21,143 nt of DNA from assembly GCA_964614265.1 (NCBI GenBank), contig CAZTKT010000014.1:1-21143 (forward strand), in the 5' to 3' direction. Source of the stretch: JACQKD01 sp964614265. Its GTDB lineage: Bacteria; Patescibacteriota; Minisyncoccia; Phycocordibacterales; UBA918. Of this stretch, positions 13,772 to 21,143 are shown piece by piece. A model generated the notes under the pieces. The model made no database searches and was not told the DNA's origin. It saw only the letters and a program-made list of their open reading frames with translations. The number at the start of each line of letters is the position of its first letter. Position 1 is the stretch's first letter. The position numbers were made by a program, and so were the translations under genes.

Positions 13772-16543
13772 ATGCCTGAGGGAGCATCAGTAGCACGTGA
13801 AATACCAAAAAAGTTTTCTTCTCCGGAAGAGGAGATTGCATATTTGCGAGCGCGCGTCGCCGAGCGAGGGAGTGAGGTGCCCGCGGATGCAGAGTCGGCG
13901 ACGCGCGCTCGCGAAACCATCGCGCGACAAGAGCTTGGCAAGTACGGTCAATTCACCCCACAATCGGTACTTGAGAAACAGTATCGATTGGGCACGCAGG
14001 AGCTCTCTGTGGTCACGGAAGGGTCAAAGTCGACGGAGGTCCAGATTCAAGAGGTGGTTGCACTTGCAGGAACGCGTGGCATTCGCAACGCACTCACTGC
14101 ACTGGAGAAAATTGATAATGCGTTTGTCACCGACGAGGTACATCGACAACTCATCGTTGATATTCACGCGGGTCGTGAGCCCTCTGATATGCACGAAGGT
14201 GCACCACTGTGGAATGTGTTGCACATGACGCTCTTTGCGGTCACGGTACCGGAGATTTCCAAGGAGGGTGAGCGCAGAGAAGAGGCGCTGCGCGAGCTGA
14301 TCTCTTCTATGGAACAATTTTATGCAGGTATGCAATCTATTTCGGCGGGGGCACGGACACCTCGCCATTTCACACTTGAGATTGCAGTCTCTGATCAAAG
14401 TGACGAGATTGTTTTTTATGTTTCAGTACCTACGGCGTACATTGGTCTCTTCGAAAAACAGTTACTCTCGCTTTTTCCACACGCAGAGTTCGTCGAACAG
14501 CCACGGGACTACAATATTTTTGTAGATGGTGGTGTCTCCTTGGTGTCAGTAGCAACGCTGAAGCGTCATCCGATCTACCCAATTCGCACGTACGATACGT
14601 TCGATCGAGACCCATTGCATGTTCTACTTAATGCGTTTTCAAAAATAGAACGTAAAGGAGGGGGGGCTGCTCTGCAGATTCTTCTTGAACCACGTACCGA
14701 ACGATATCAAAAGGAATACGAACAGATCATCAAGCGTGTCCGCGGGGGTATGTCTGCGAAGAAGGCGATTCGTCTTTCGAGTTTTTCTGGACAGTTATTT
14801 GAAGTACTCAAAGAGGTCGTGTCATCACCAAAAAAGAAAGAGGATGAGGATAAGAAAAAGAGAGAACTTCCGGATGACATGAGTGTCATCGAGCAATTCG
14901 AAGCAAAAATCGCACGACCGATCATTGCAACGAACATTCGTATTGTGGTTTCTGCCCACGCAGAAGATCGTGCACGCCACATCCTCGGTGATATTGAGGC
15001 AGGATTTCATCAATTTGAGAATACAAAAGGAAACCATTTACTGTTTACGGTGATGAAGGGAAAGAAGGCACGGCAGTGCCTCCAGGCATTTTCATTTCGA
15101 GAATATCGAGAAGGTGACACCATACCACTCTCAATTATGGAGCTATCGAGCCTCATCCATTTTCCCGTACAAGATGTGCATTTCTCTCCACAGATTAAAC
15201 AGACGCGTGCACCCGCCGCCGCCGCACCGATTGACTTACCAACGGAAGGAACCCTGTTGGGGATCAATACTTACCGCAATACAGAGACGTCAGTGTTCAT
15301 TACTCCGGACGACCGGTTACGACATTTCTACATCATTGGACAGACGGGTACGGGAAAGACGACGTTGATGAAAAACATGATTATTCAGGACATTGAAGCT
15401 GGCAATGGTGTCTGTATGATTGATCCGCATGGCACCGACATTATGGATGTGCTCGGGAGCATACCGCCTGAGCGTGCAGACGATGTCATCTACTTTGATC
15501 CGGCGTACACGGAGCGGTCTATCGGTCTCAATATGCTTGAGTTTGATCCCGCACATCCCGAACAGAAGACATTTGTGGTGAACGAACTTTTTTCTATCTT
15601 CCAAAAACTGTACGGTGCGATACCGGAGAGTATGGGACCAATCTTTGAACAATATTTCCGTAATGCGACATTGCTCGTGCTGGAAGATCCAGAAAGTGGC
15701 AGCACGCTCATGGATGTCTCGCGGGTGCTCTCGGATGAGACCTACCGAAAATTGAAACTCTCTCGTGCGAAAAATCCAGTGGTCAAACAATTTTGGGAAG
15801 AGATCGCAACGAAAGCAGGTGGAGATGCGTCGCTTGAAAATATTGTGCCGTACATCACCTCAAAGTTTGATATTTTTACCGCAAACGATTATATGCGCCC
15901 GATTATCGGTCAGCAACACTCGTCATTTAATTTTCGGCAGATCATGGATGAGCGCAAAATTCTTCTCGTCAATCTTTCAAAGGGTCGACTCGGTGAAATC
16001 AATGCCAATCTCATCGGTATGATTGTAGTCGGCAAATTATTGATGGCTGCACTTTCGCGCGTGGATGACCTTTCACACACTCTCCCTCCGTTTTATTTGC
16101 ATATGGACGAGTTTCAAAACGTGACCACTAACTCTATTACCGCAATCCTTTCTGAAGCGCGAAAATATAAGCTTGGTTTGACGATTGCGCATCAGTATAT
16201 CGCGCAACTCAGTGAGGATATCCGCGATGCGGTGTTTGGAAACGTTGGCTCTATCGCGGCATTCCGGGTGGGTCCTCAAGATGGCGAGTTTCTGGAGCAC
16301 CAGTTTGCACCGACGTTTTCCGCGCACGATTTAGTGAACATCGAAAACAGACACGCATACGTGCGACTCCTCGCTCACGGCACACCAACCAAGCCGTTTA
16401 GTATTCAGACGATTGCACCGCGTGTGGTGTCCGCGGCGACGGTGAACGAACGCATTAAAATGGTCTATCTTCGATATGGTCGCGCCCGAGAAGAAGTGGA
16501 AGCAGAAATTGCATTGCATTATGCACCCAGCAGTGCTCGGTAA
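13772..16543 (+). CDS. TraG/VirD4/DUF87-type ATPase
   Basis: This 923-aa protein has a long N-terminal region (1-480) and a C-terminal FtsK/TraG-like ATPase. Walker A is GQTGTGKTT (523-531), followed by Cys-Met-Ile-Asp-Pro-His-Gly. Walker B is Phe-Tyr-Leu-His-Met-Asp779-Glu780-Phe-Gln-Asn, continuing into the Ser-Glu-Ala-Arg-Lys-Tyr-Lys-Leu...Ala-His-Gln-Tyr segment of the TraM-recognition/TraG C-terminal domain. A Lys/Glu-rich stretch at about 349-367 is probably a flexible linker. No obvious transmembrane helix is seen, unlike classical VirD4. The protein sits in housekeeping DNA away from any relaxase, so a role in DNA transport, a type IV pilus-like machine or chromosome handling is possible; classical conjugation is not supported by the neighbours. 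It is followed 63 nt later by the multi-domain 492-aa protein. Confidence 0.88.
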   Translation: MPEGASVAREIPKKFSSPEEEIAYLRARVAERGSEVPADAESATRARETIARQELGKYGQFTPQSVLEKQYRLGTQELSVVTEGSKSTEVQIQEVVALAGTRGIRNALTALEKIDNAFVTDEVHRQLIVDIHAGREPSDMHEGAPLWNVLHMTLFAVTVPEISKEGERREEALRELISSMEQFYAGMQSISAGARTPRHFTLEIAVSDQSDEIVFYVSVPTAYIGLFEKQLLSLFPHAEFVEQPRDYNIFVDGGVSLVSVATLKRHPIYPIRTYDTFDRDPLHVLLNAFSKIERKGGGAALQILLEPRTERYQKEYEQIIKRVRGGMSAKKAIRLSSFSGQLFEVLKEVVSSPKKKEDEDKKKRELPDDMSVIEQFEAKIARPIIATNIRIVVSAHAEDRARHILGDIEAGFHQFENTKGNHLLFTVMKGKKARQCLQAFSFREYREGDTIPLSIMELSSLIHFPVQDVHFSPQIKQTRAPAAAAPIDLPTEGTLLGINTYRNTETSVFITPDDRLRHFYIIGQTGTGKTTLMKNMIIQDIEAGNGVCMIDPHGTDIMDVLGSIPPERADDVIYFDPAYTERSIGLNMLEFDPAHPEQKTFVVNELFSIFQKLYGAIPESMGPIFEQYFRNATLLVLEDPESGSTLMDVSRVLSDETYRKLKLSRAKNPVVKQFWEEIATKAGGDASLENIVPYITSKFDIFTANDYMRPIIGQQHSSFNFRQIMDERKILLVNLSKGRLGEINANLIGMIVVGKLLMAALSRVDDLSHTLPPFYLHMDEFQNVTTNSITAILSEARKYKLGLTIAHQYIAQLSEDIRDAVFGNVGSIAAFRVGPQDGEFLEHQFAPTFSAHDLVNIENRHAYVRLLAHGTPTKPFSIQTIAPRVVSAATVNERIKMVYLRYGRAREEVEAEIALHYAPSSAR

Positions 16544-16590
16544 TCCTCTAGTTATCAACTGTGCATATCTGTACGCATTGCTGAGAGTGA

Positions 16591-16596
16591 TATACT
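16591..16596 (+). promoter_or_regulatory. -10 box for the gene at 16607
   Basis: TATACT (16591-16596) ends 10 nt before the ATG at 16607. The -35 is not recognisable. Confidence 0.45.
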
Positions 16597-16606
16597 AGTA
16601 AACAAT

Positions 16607-18085
16607 ATGGATGCAACAATTTCAGGACGAGTAGAGGCTATAGATATCGCAGACATTGCTTCTGAGGTATCGTTTGCTGATATCTGTGCGCATCCGATGG
16701 TTCGTCTGCAACTTCTCCATCGCGTTCGTTCTGCTGAAGGTGGCACAGAGATCATTCCAGCATTGTCTGATCTTTTGCGCACTATTGCGACGAGCAAGCC
16801 AGATGTTCAGGGAGCATTGGAAGAAACATTAGCTGATCTACTTGCATCAATCGGGATGACACTGGAGCAAGCGGGATCACCGGATGGTGCCCCTTCGACA
16901 GATTCGCATGTAGAACAATCAGTACAGAGTACGGTGACGAGTGCTGTACTACAGGGCTTTGCCGGTTCACGACCGACCCCCCAATTTCCTACACCAGTCT
17001 CTACACCAGTCTCTGCGCCTACTCCTGCAGTGGTTGTGCCTGTAGCGAATGTGGTTCCCGCGCCAGCGCCAGAGTTGATCTCAGTGCCAGTGGTCCCTCC
17101 TGAAACATTGTCTGTTGCCTCCATCAAAGAGAGTATTGACCGCATCAAGGCGGAAGTTGGTCTCCAGCGTTTCATGGAGGCGCTCAAAGGCGCGACAACT
17201 GCGGACAAAGAATATGTGGCTGCATACAATGCACTCAGCGCACTCGGCCCACTTGATAGTATGGCCATCGATGCAGTTCGCCCTGTATATGAACGATTTT
17301 CGCATGCTGCCGCGACAGTGTTGTCCACAGCACCTGTCACTGCAGACACTCCTGTCATAGGAGAAGCATCTCCGATGACGACTGTGCCAGAAAATGTTGG
17401 TGGTGTAACTGCGAACGATGATGCTGTAGTGGCGGTGGTGCCTCCGACACCATTGGTGCAGAGTGATGTAGTAGTATCTGCACCGGTAGATACCACACCA
17501 ACGCCCGAAGTTGTTGCTGTGGCGGAAGAGCCAGTCGTTCCCGCAGAAACTGGCGTGACGCTCCCTGCAGAGATCATTGCGGAGCCAGAACCACCTGCTC
17601 AAGACACCCCCGAGGTCGCTTCATGGGCTGCTCCGGTCGTGGAAACCGAAATTGGTACTGATCCAACTGAATCAGTTGTAGAGATGCCACCTCCTCCAAA
17701 TGCAACAGAAGCCGTTCAACAGAGCGACGCACCACCAGAAGTCGATGTACTTATGGATCCGGAAGTAACCAAAGGGCTTGAGCAGTTACTCGCGGAGTGG
17801 CCTATCTTTGAAAAAAGTGGTCTCCTTGGTTTTGGTCCACATGGCAGTGCACATCCACTTTATAAAAAACTTTCAAATCTTTCCGTGGCAGAAGTTGCAT
17901 CAGGTCGATGGGAGGGTACTGACCCAAAGGTTGTGCAGAGTATCCAGGCATACATGGCAGGGTGGAAGCAAGACCGTGGTATTGATGCCGACCCAGATGA
18001 AGTATTTGAAGCATACCTTCGTCGGGTTATCGCCGATATCTTGCAGATCAGCTCTCTGCGGGCAGGTGAACAGAAGGCGGCGTAG
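16607..18085 (+). CDS. Unrecognised three-block protein with Pro/Val/Ala linkers
   Basis: This 492-aa protein has no signal peptide, membrane segment or enzyme motif that I recognise. Three folded-looking blocks are joined by low-complexity linkers. Block 1 (1-90) is helical, with Asp-Ile-Cys-Ala-His-Pro-Met-Val-Arg-Leu. Block 2 (about 183-250) is a helical Ala-rich unit. Block 3 (about 386-492) is Trp-rich: Leu-Leu-Ala-Glu-Trp-Pro-Ile-Phe, Gly-Arg-Trp-Glu-Gly-Thr, Tyr-Met-Ala-Gly-Trp-Lys, ending in an acidic Phe-Glu-Ala-Tyr-Leu-Arg-Arg helix. The linkers (about 95-180 and 250-385) are rich in Pro, Val, Ala, Thr and Glu. A perfect 12-bp tandem duplication (16989-17012) encodes Thr-Pro-Val-Ser twice. 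Position after the TraG-like ATPase suggests a scaffold or partner, by context only. Confidence 0.75.
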   Translation: MDATISGRVEAIDIADIASEVSFADICAHPMVRLQLLHRVRSAEGGTEIIPALSDLLRTIATSKPDVQGALEETLADLLASIGMTLEQAGSPDGAPSTDSHVEQSVQSTVTSAVLQGFAGSRPTPQFPTPVSTPVSAPTPAVVVPVANVVPAPAPELISVPVVPPETLSVASIKESIDRIKAEVGLQRFMEALKGATTADKEYVAAYNALSALGPLDSMAIDAVRPVYERFSHAAATVLSTAPVTADTPVIGEASPMTTVPENVGGVTANDDAVVAVVPPTPLVQSDVVVSAPVDTTPTPEVVAVAEEPVVPAETGVTLPAEIIAEPEPPAQDTPEVASWAAPVVETEIGTDPTESVVEMPPPPNATEAVQQSDAPPEVDVLMDPEVTKGLEQLLAEWPIFEKSGLLGFGPHGSAHPLYKKLSNLSVAEVASGRWEGTDPKVVQSIQAYMAGWKQDRGIDADPDEVFEAYLRRVIADILQISSLRAGEQKAA

Positions 18086-18089
18086 TGGG

Positions 18090-18118
18090 TTGTATCTCCG
18101 AGCGAGGAGCGATACTAT
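18090..18118 (+). promoter_or_regulatory. Promoter for the delta'-like gene
   Basis: TTGTAT (18090-18095), a 17-bp spacer and TACTAT (18113-18118) form a sigma70-like promoter whose -10 ends 9 nt before the ATG at 18128. Confidence 0.5.
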
Positions 18119-18127
18119 GGCTGGCAT

Positions 18128-18814
18128 ATGGGAGTCGATCATTCTCATGTCCCCGATTTTTCTACTGAAGAGGCGCAGGTGACATCGCACCATGCACTTT
18201 TGTATGTGGGGACACATGCTCTTTGTTTGTTGCAGGTGCCCGCCTCCGCTCGTAGTGGTGTTGATTCGGTACTGGTTGTAGCTGAGCAATTAGAGATTGC
18301 CGACGTGCGTATGCTCATTGATCAAGCGGGACGACGGCCGATTGGAGGGGAGACGCGATCATTCATTATTTCTGTCACTACACTGACACACGAAGCACAG
18401 AATGCACTGTTAAAACTACTCGAAGATCCACCAGCGACTGCACAATTTTATATTATCGTGCCTCGCCTCGGGATTTTACTCCCAACACTTCGTTCGCGGT
18501 TACATCTTTTGTATACTGAAGAGCGTACCCACAACGCTCCGACTGCAGAGACCGTGTCTTTTTTTCGTGCTGGTATTGTCGAGCGTCTTGCACACATTGC
18601 ACGGCTTGCAAAAAACAAAGATACCGCGGGGATGCGGTCACTGGTACGTGGCATCGAAGGAGCGGTCGCCAGTGCGATTCGACAGATACCCGACACAACA
18701 ATTATTTCAGATGTACTTCTTGCATCGCGCTATAGTGATATTCGCGGGGCATCTCACAAAATGTTGTTGGAGCACCTAGCATTTTCCGTACCTGGTGGAT
18801 TGGTACTCTCGTAA
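18128..18814 (+). CDS. holB: Shortened DNA polymerase III delta'-like subunit
   Basis: The clamp-loader signature is clear: Ile-Ala-Asp-Val-Arg-Met-Leu-Ile near 57-64, then His-Glu-Ala-Gln-Asn-Ala-Leu-Leu-Lys-Leu-Leu-Glu-Asp-Pro-Pro (88-102), and Leu-Leu-Pro-Thr-Leu-Arg-Ser-Arg-Leu (117-125), where the usual Ser-Arg-Cys motif has Leu for Cys. Delta' is the structural subunit of the sliding-clamp loader and normally lacks ATPase activity. At 228 aa it is much shorter than typical delta' (about 300-335): the N-terminal P-loop region and part of the C-terminal collar are missing. It ends 93 nt before frr. A minimal delta' is the best call; a clamp-loader paralogue of other function is possible. 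Confidence 0.75.
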   Translation: MGVDHSHVPDFSTEEAQVTSHHALLYVGTHALCLLQVPASARSGVDSVLVVAEQLEIADVRMLIDQAGRRPIGGETRSFIISVTTLTHEAQNALLKLLEDPPATAQFYIIVPRLGILLPTLRSRLHLLYTEERTHNAPTAETVSFFRAGIVERLAHIARLAKNKDTAGMRSLVRGIEGAVASAIRQIPDTTIISDVLLASRYSDIRGASHKMLLEHLAFSVPGGLVLS

Positions 18815-18869
18815 CTGTCACCCATAGAAGAAGAGTTGGTGTTGAGATATTCGACACGCCTCATATTTA

Positions 18870-18898
18870 TTGCATACCATGTTCTGAGCAGGTACAAT
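18870..18898 (+). promoter_or_regulatory. Promoter for frr
   Basis: TTGCAT (18870-18875), 17 bp, and TACAAT (18893-18898) form one of the best promoters in the window. The -10 ends 9 nt before the ATG of frr at 18908. Confidence 0.7.
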
Positions 18899-18907
18899 GA
18901 GCGTACT

Positions 18908-19459
18908 ATGGCATACTCTTTTACCACATACGACACCCGTGCACAGGGAATACTCGAGTGGCTTACCAAAGAGTTTTCCGGTATTCGCACGGGGCGTGCA
19001 ACTCCCGCGCTTCTTGATAGTATCCAAGTAGAATCATATGGTGCGCGCGTGCCGGTGCACCAGGTTGGGTCAGTGACGGTGGAAGATGCACGGACGTTGC
19101 GTATTACTCCGTGGGATGCGAGTACCATCAAGACGATTGAGAAGGCAATCACTGATGCGGACTTTGGCGTATCTGTCTCAAGTGATGATCGCGGGGTGCG
19201 CGTATCATTTCCCGAGCTCACGAGTGAGCGACGGGTACAGTTGATGAAACTTGCGAAAGGGCGTCTTGAGGAGGCGCGGGTGTCGCTACGACAGACACGT
19301 GATGAGATTATGAGAGACATCAGCCAAAAAGAAAAAGAGAGCGTACTCACGAAGGACGAATTATTTCGTACAAAAGAAGAATTGCAAAAACATATCGATC
19401 GCACCAATGAGCAATTTGATCGATTATTTGATAAAAAAGAGACCGAAATAACCAACTAA
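18908..19459 (+). CDS. frr: Ribosome recycling factor
   Basis: RRF, with EF-G, splits the post-termination ribosome. At 183 aa it has family length. The signature Ile-Arg-Thr-Gly-Arg-Ala-Thr-Pro-Ala-Leu-Leu is at about 23-33, the domain II strand region Thr-Leu-Arg-Ile-Thr-Pro-Trp-Asp at about 64-71, and the end is a long helical arm (about 100-180). The start at 18908 is set by family alignment and the -10 box 9 nt upstream; an in-frame ATG at 18836 would make a 24-residue extension across the promoter. It is followed after 15 nt by the rseP-like gene, so the two are probably cotranscribed. The usual neighbour pyrH is not in the window. Confidence 0.96.
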   Translation: MAYSFTTYDTRAQGILEWLTKEFSGIRTGRATPALLDSIQVESYGARVPVHQVGSVTVEDARTLRITPWDASTIKTIEKAITDADFGVSVSSDDRGVRVSFPELTSERRVQLMKLAKGRLEEARVSLRQTRDEIMRDISQKEKESVLTKDELFRTKEELQKHIDRTNEQFDRLFDKKETEITN

Positions 19460-19474
19460 CTCACTAACTAACCT

Positions 19475-20587
19475 ATGTATATTCTTATTTTTATTCTCGT
19501 GCTGTTTGTGCTGGTCTTAGTACATGAGTTCGGACATTTCTGGACGGCAAAGAAGACTGGCATGCGTGTCGACGAGTTTGGTATTGGGTTTCCACCAAGG
19601 CTGTTTGGTATAACACGCGGAGAGACGATCTATAGTATCAATGCACTTCCGCTTGGTGGATTCGTGCGTATTTTTGGGGAAGATGGTGGTGAGGTGTCGG
19701 AGAATGGTCAGACACTGATGGATACCACTAGACATGAACGATCTTTTTCTGGCCGACCGAAGTGGGCACAGATTTTAGTGCTTCTTGCGGGCATTGGTGC
19801 CAATATTCTCTTTGCATGGTTGCTCTTTAGTGTTGCGTTATATCACGGCGTTCTTACGAGTGTCTCTCCTGCCGAAGCGACGAGTGAAGCTCAATTGTAT
19901 GTGCTTGAGAATCTCCCGGATGGTCCCGCATCGCGGGCGGGTATTCCCGCTGGCGCGGTGGTGACGGGTCTCTCCCGTGGCGGGAAAACTGTCGCTCCGC
20001 ATACACCGGATGAGTTCCGTGCTTTTATTGAAGCGTCTCAGGGTATGCCGGTTGTAGTACAGTACACGCACAATGGCACAGAACAGCAGAAGGAAGTGAC
20101 TCCCGTGCGGGGCGTGTTGACCGAATCACCACAGGCGGTGGCGATCGGTGTGTCCCTTGGTCTTGCAGAGATACGGTCCCTCCCGATACATCGCGCACTC
20201 ATCGAAGGGTTTCTGACGACACTCTACGGTATGCGTGACATTGCTGTTGGCATTGCATCATTCTTTGGATCAGTATTTATGTTACAGGCGAATCTTACTG
20301 CTGTCGCCGGACCGGTTGGGATCGCTGGTCTTGTCGGAGATGCATCAGCACTTGGTCTCTCTGCCCTTCTGATGTTTACGGCATTCATCTCACTCAATCT
20401 TGCAGTGATCAACGTTCTTCCCTTTCCTGCGCTTGACGGGGGTCGGTTGGCGTTTGTCATTATTGAAGCAATCAAAGGTTCACCAATACCAGCGCGAGTT
20501 TCGTACTACACCAATGCTATTGGTTTCGTGATCCTCATTCTCCTGATGGTGGCAATTACGTATCATGATATCGTTAAGTTGGTGTAG
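19475..20587 (+). CDS. rseP: RseP-type site-2 metalloprotease (M50)
   Basis: This 370-aa protein is an intramembrane zinc protease that cleaves substrates within the membrane. A hydrophobic N-terminal helix leads into His17-Glu18-Phe-Gly-His21 (HExxH), where Glu18 is catalytic. Near the C-terminus Asn313-Val-Leu-Pro-Phe-Pro-Ala-Leu-Asp321-Gly-Gly supplies the third metal ligand (Asp321). A single PDZ domain (about 125-225) lies between the membrane segments; E. coli RseP has two, but single-PDZ forms are common elsewhere. Transmembrane helices are expected at about 1-20, 100-122, 290-312 and 345-365. The start follows a CTAACT-rich repeat with no Shine-Dalgarno. It is probably translated from the frr message. 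Its sigma or anti-sigma substrate cannot be told from here. Confidence 0.93.
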   Translation: MYILIFILVLFVLVLVHEFGHFWTAKKTGMRVDEFGIGFPPRLFGITRGETIYSINALPLGGFVRIFGEDGGEVSENGQTLMDTTRHERSFSGRPKWAQILVLLAGIGANILFAWLLFSVALYHGVLTSVSPAEATSEAQLYVLENLPDGPASRAGIPAGAVVTGLSRGGKTVAPHTPDEFRAFIEASQGMPVVVQYTHNGTEQQKEVTPVRGVLTESPQAVAIGVSLGLAEIRSLPIHRALIEGFLTTLYGMRDIAVGIASFFGSVFMLQANLTAVAGPVGIAGLVGDASALGLSALLMFTAFISLNLAVINVLPFPALDGGRLAFVIIEAIKGSPIPARVSYYTNAIGFVILILLMVAITYHDIVKLV

Positions 20588-20650
20588 GGGCGTTTATTAC
20601 TTTCTCGTGAGTCTCGCGCCAGGGGCAACTTATGGAGTGGCATGGGTCTA

Positions 20651-20702
20651 TTTTCCATTCGTTCATATCTATGGTAGGTTTGGCGTAGATGGAATGGGAA
20701 AA
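20651..20702 (+). other. Bulged hairpin between rseP and the small membrane gene
   Basis: TTTTCCATTC (20651-20660) pairs with 20692-20702 with one bulged G, and inside it TATCTA (20666-20671) pairs with 20686-20691 (one T-G) across a 5-nt bulge, leaving a 14-nt loop. There is no T-tract directly after, so it is not a standard terminator for rseP. It could fold in the leader of the next gene. The rest of 20588-20738 shows no gene. Confidence 0.4.
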
Positions 20703-20720
20703 GAGAGTGTGTTTTGAGTG

Positions 20721-20731
20721 GGAAGGGGGAG
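20721..20731 (+). promoter_or_regulatory. Strong Shine-Dalgarno, unusual in this window
   Basis: GGAAGGGGGAG lies 7 nt before the ATG at 20739. It decides the start of the small membrane gene and is the only convincing Shine-Dalgarno at canonical distance that I found for a gene in the window. Confidence 0.55.
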
Positions 20732-20738
20732 TATCCAA

Positions 20739-21044
20739 ATGGTGTCTTATTGCAAGAAACACTATTTGAGCATGGTCGCTGTTGTGATTATGATAGTTCT
20801 CTGTTTCATTGGAGGCTTTCTGGTGGGGTCAGTGGGGCAAGGCGGGAGAGAGGTTGTTTTGGTCTATGTGCTCCCAATGAGCGACTCAGCCGACCCAGCC
20901 ACAGACTTTCGGTCATCACTGGTTGCACCGTCAGAATGTCAGTGTGACAGTCCTTTTGTGCCAAATGACCCCAATATGCCAAATGGCCCCAAACGATTAC
21001 ATTTACCTCGGGATAGAGGATTAAAGAAGACTGAATGGTGGTGA
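20739..21044 (+). CDS. Small single-pass membrane protein
   Basis: From the ATG at 20739 the product is 101 aa: a short N-terminal part with Cys and Lys, one clear transmembrane helix (about 12-32, Met-Val-Ala-Val-Val-Ile-Met-Ile-Val-Leu-Cys-Phe-Ile-Gly-Gly), and a polar, Pro/Asn/Asp-rich tail with two close cysteines (Glu-Cys-Gln-Cys, about 67-69). No family is recognised. The ribosome-binding site is strong, GGAAGGGGGAG (20721-20731), 7 nt before the ATG, unlike the other genes here. The frame is also open from 20718, and an overlapping 77-aa frame (20714-20947) competes; the Shine-Dalgarno favours 20739. A strong terminator follows 7 nt after the stop, supporting a real transcription unit. 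Confidence 0.55.
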   Translation: MVSYCKKHYLSMVAVVIMIVLCFIGGFLVGSVGQGGREVVLVYVLPMSDSADPATDFRSSLVAPSECQCDSPFVPNDPNMPNGPKRLHLPRDRGLKKTEWW

Positions 21045-21050
21045 GTGTAG

Positions 21051-21078
21051 CCCCGGTCGCGAAGCGGCCGGGGTTTTT
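21051..21078 (+). terminator. Strong intrinsic terminator
   Basis: CCCCGGTCGC (21051-21060) pairs with GCGGCCGGGG (21064-21073) across a GAA loop: ten pairs including one G-T, followed directly by TTTTT. It ends the transcript of the small membrane gene. Confidence 0.92.
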
Positions 21079-21113
21079 GCTGGGGTACTTTGACTAAGCT
21101 CACATACATCCTG

Positions 21114-21135
21114 CACTCATTAACCACAATGAGTG
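21114..21135. repeat. 8-bp perfect inverted repeat at the window edge
   Basis: CACTCATT (21114-21121) and AATGAGTG (21128-21135) pair perfectly around a 6-nt loop. No T-tract is seen before the window ends. It could be an operator for the next gene or part of a longer structure. Confidence 0.4.
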
Positions 21136-21143
21136 ATGAGAAT

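Noticed and set aside
16807..17577. 256-aa minus-strand open frame
   Set aside because: It is the antisense shadow of the Pro/Val/Ala-rich linkers and yields only Thr/Ser/Ala/Gly-rich low-complexity sequence without a domain.
1..21143. CRISPR array, rRNA, transposase or insertion sequence
   Set aside because: No regularly spaced repeats, no rRNA-like sequence and no transposase motifs were seen.
1..21143. Recoded UGA (genetic code 25 or 4)
   Set aside because: Several well-bounded genes end in TGA (7239-7241, 3276-3278, 4535-4537), and conserved proteins show no internal TGA.

Overview
The window looks like a piece of a Patescibacteria (CPR) chromosome, most like the Parcubacteria, carrying one integrated mobile element. 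That placement is an inference from four things: genes short for their families, a decayed PriA, a chromosomal TraG/VirD4-like ATPase, and -10 boxes lying only 6-10 nt before many start codons (leaderless expression). TGA ends several genes, so the standard bacterial code applies and the UGA-recoding CPR lineages are unlikely.

Region 1 (1-6577) is the right part of the mobile element. From left to right it holds a 65-nt hairpin with a T-run (12-76), a hypothetical gene with a possible HEPN-like motif (169-894), a 10-bp tandem repeat and a terminator (899-966), two very small genes (1037-1455), a small replication module (CHC2 zinc-finger protein and RepA/RecA-like ATPase, 1460-3278), a promoter that points straight into a 123-nt imperfect inverted repeat (3288-3443), three overlapping envelope-protein genes (3504-4950), and a large serine recombinase (5006-6577). 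The recombinase stop codon lies inside the 3' end of the tRNA-Asn gene (6563-6637, minus strand), so this tRNA is the attachment site and marks the right end of the element. The left end is outside the window.

Region 2 (6638-11237) is housekeeping chromosome. A PEBP/YbhB protein, a DUF167/YggU protein and a short HPF/RaiA-type ribosome-associated protein run on the plus strand. They converge on the minus-strand group priA-like, def, fmt. def and fmt (peptide deformylase and Met-tRNA formyltransferase) are one base apart and handle opposite ends of formyl-methionine metabolism. The PriA-like protein keeps one zinc site but has lost its recognisable helicase ATPase motifs.

Region 3 (11238-18085) runs on the plus strand: murA (first committed step of peptidoglycan synthesis), mreB (rod-shape cytoskeleton), a 923-aa TraG/VirD4/DUF87-type membrane-linked or DNA-translocation ATPase, and an unrecognised 492-aa protein made of three folded blocks joined by Pro/Val/Ala-rich linkers.

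Region 4 (18086-21143) continues on the plus strand with a shortened clamp-loader delta'-like protein (holB-like), frr (ribosome recycling factor), an RseP-type site-2 protease, and a small membrane protein with an unusually strong Shine-Dalgarno sequence, closed by a textbook intrinsic terminator (21051-21078).

The most interesting candidates are the promoter-plus-hairpin at 3288-3443 (possible structured RNA or replication site of the element), the three-gene envelope module, the leaderless gene architecture across the chromosome, and the PriA homologue without an evident ATPase.
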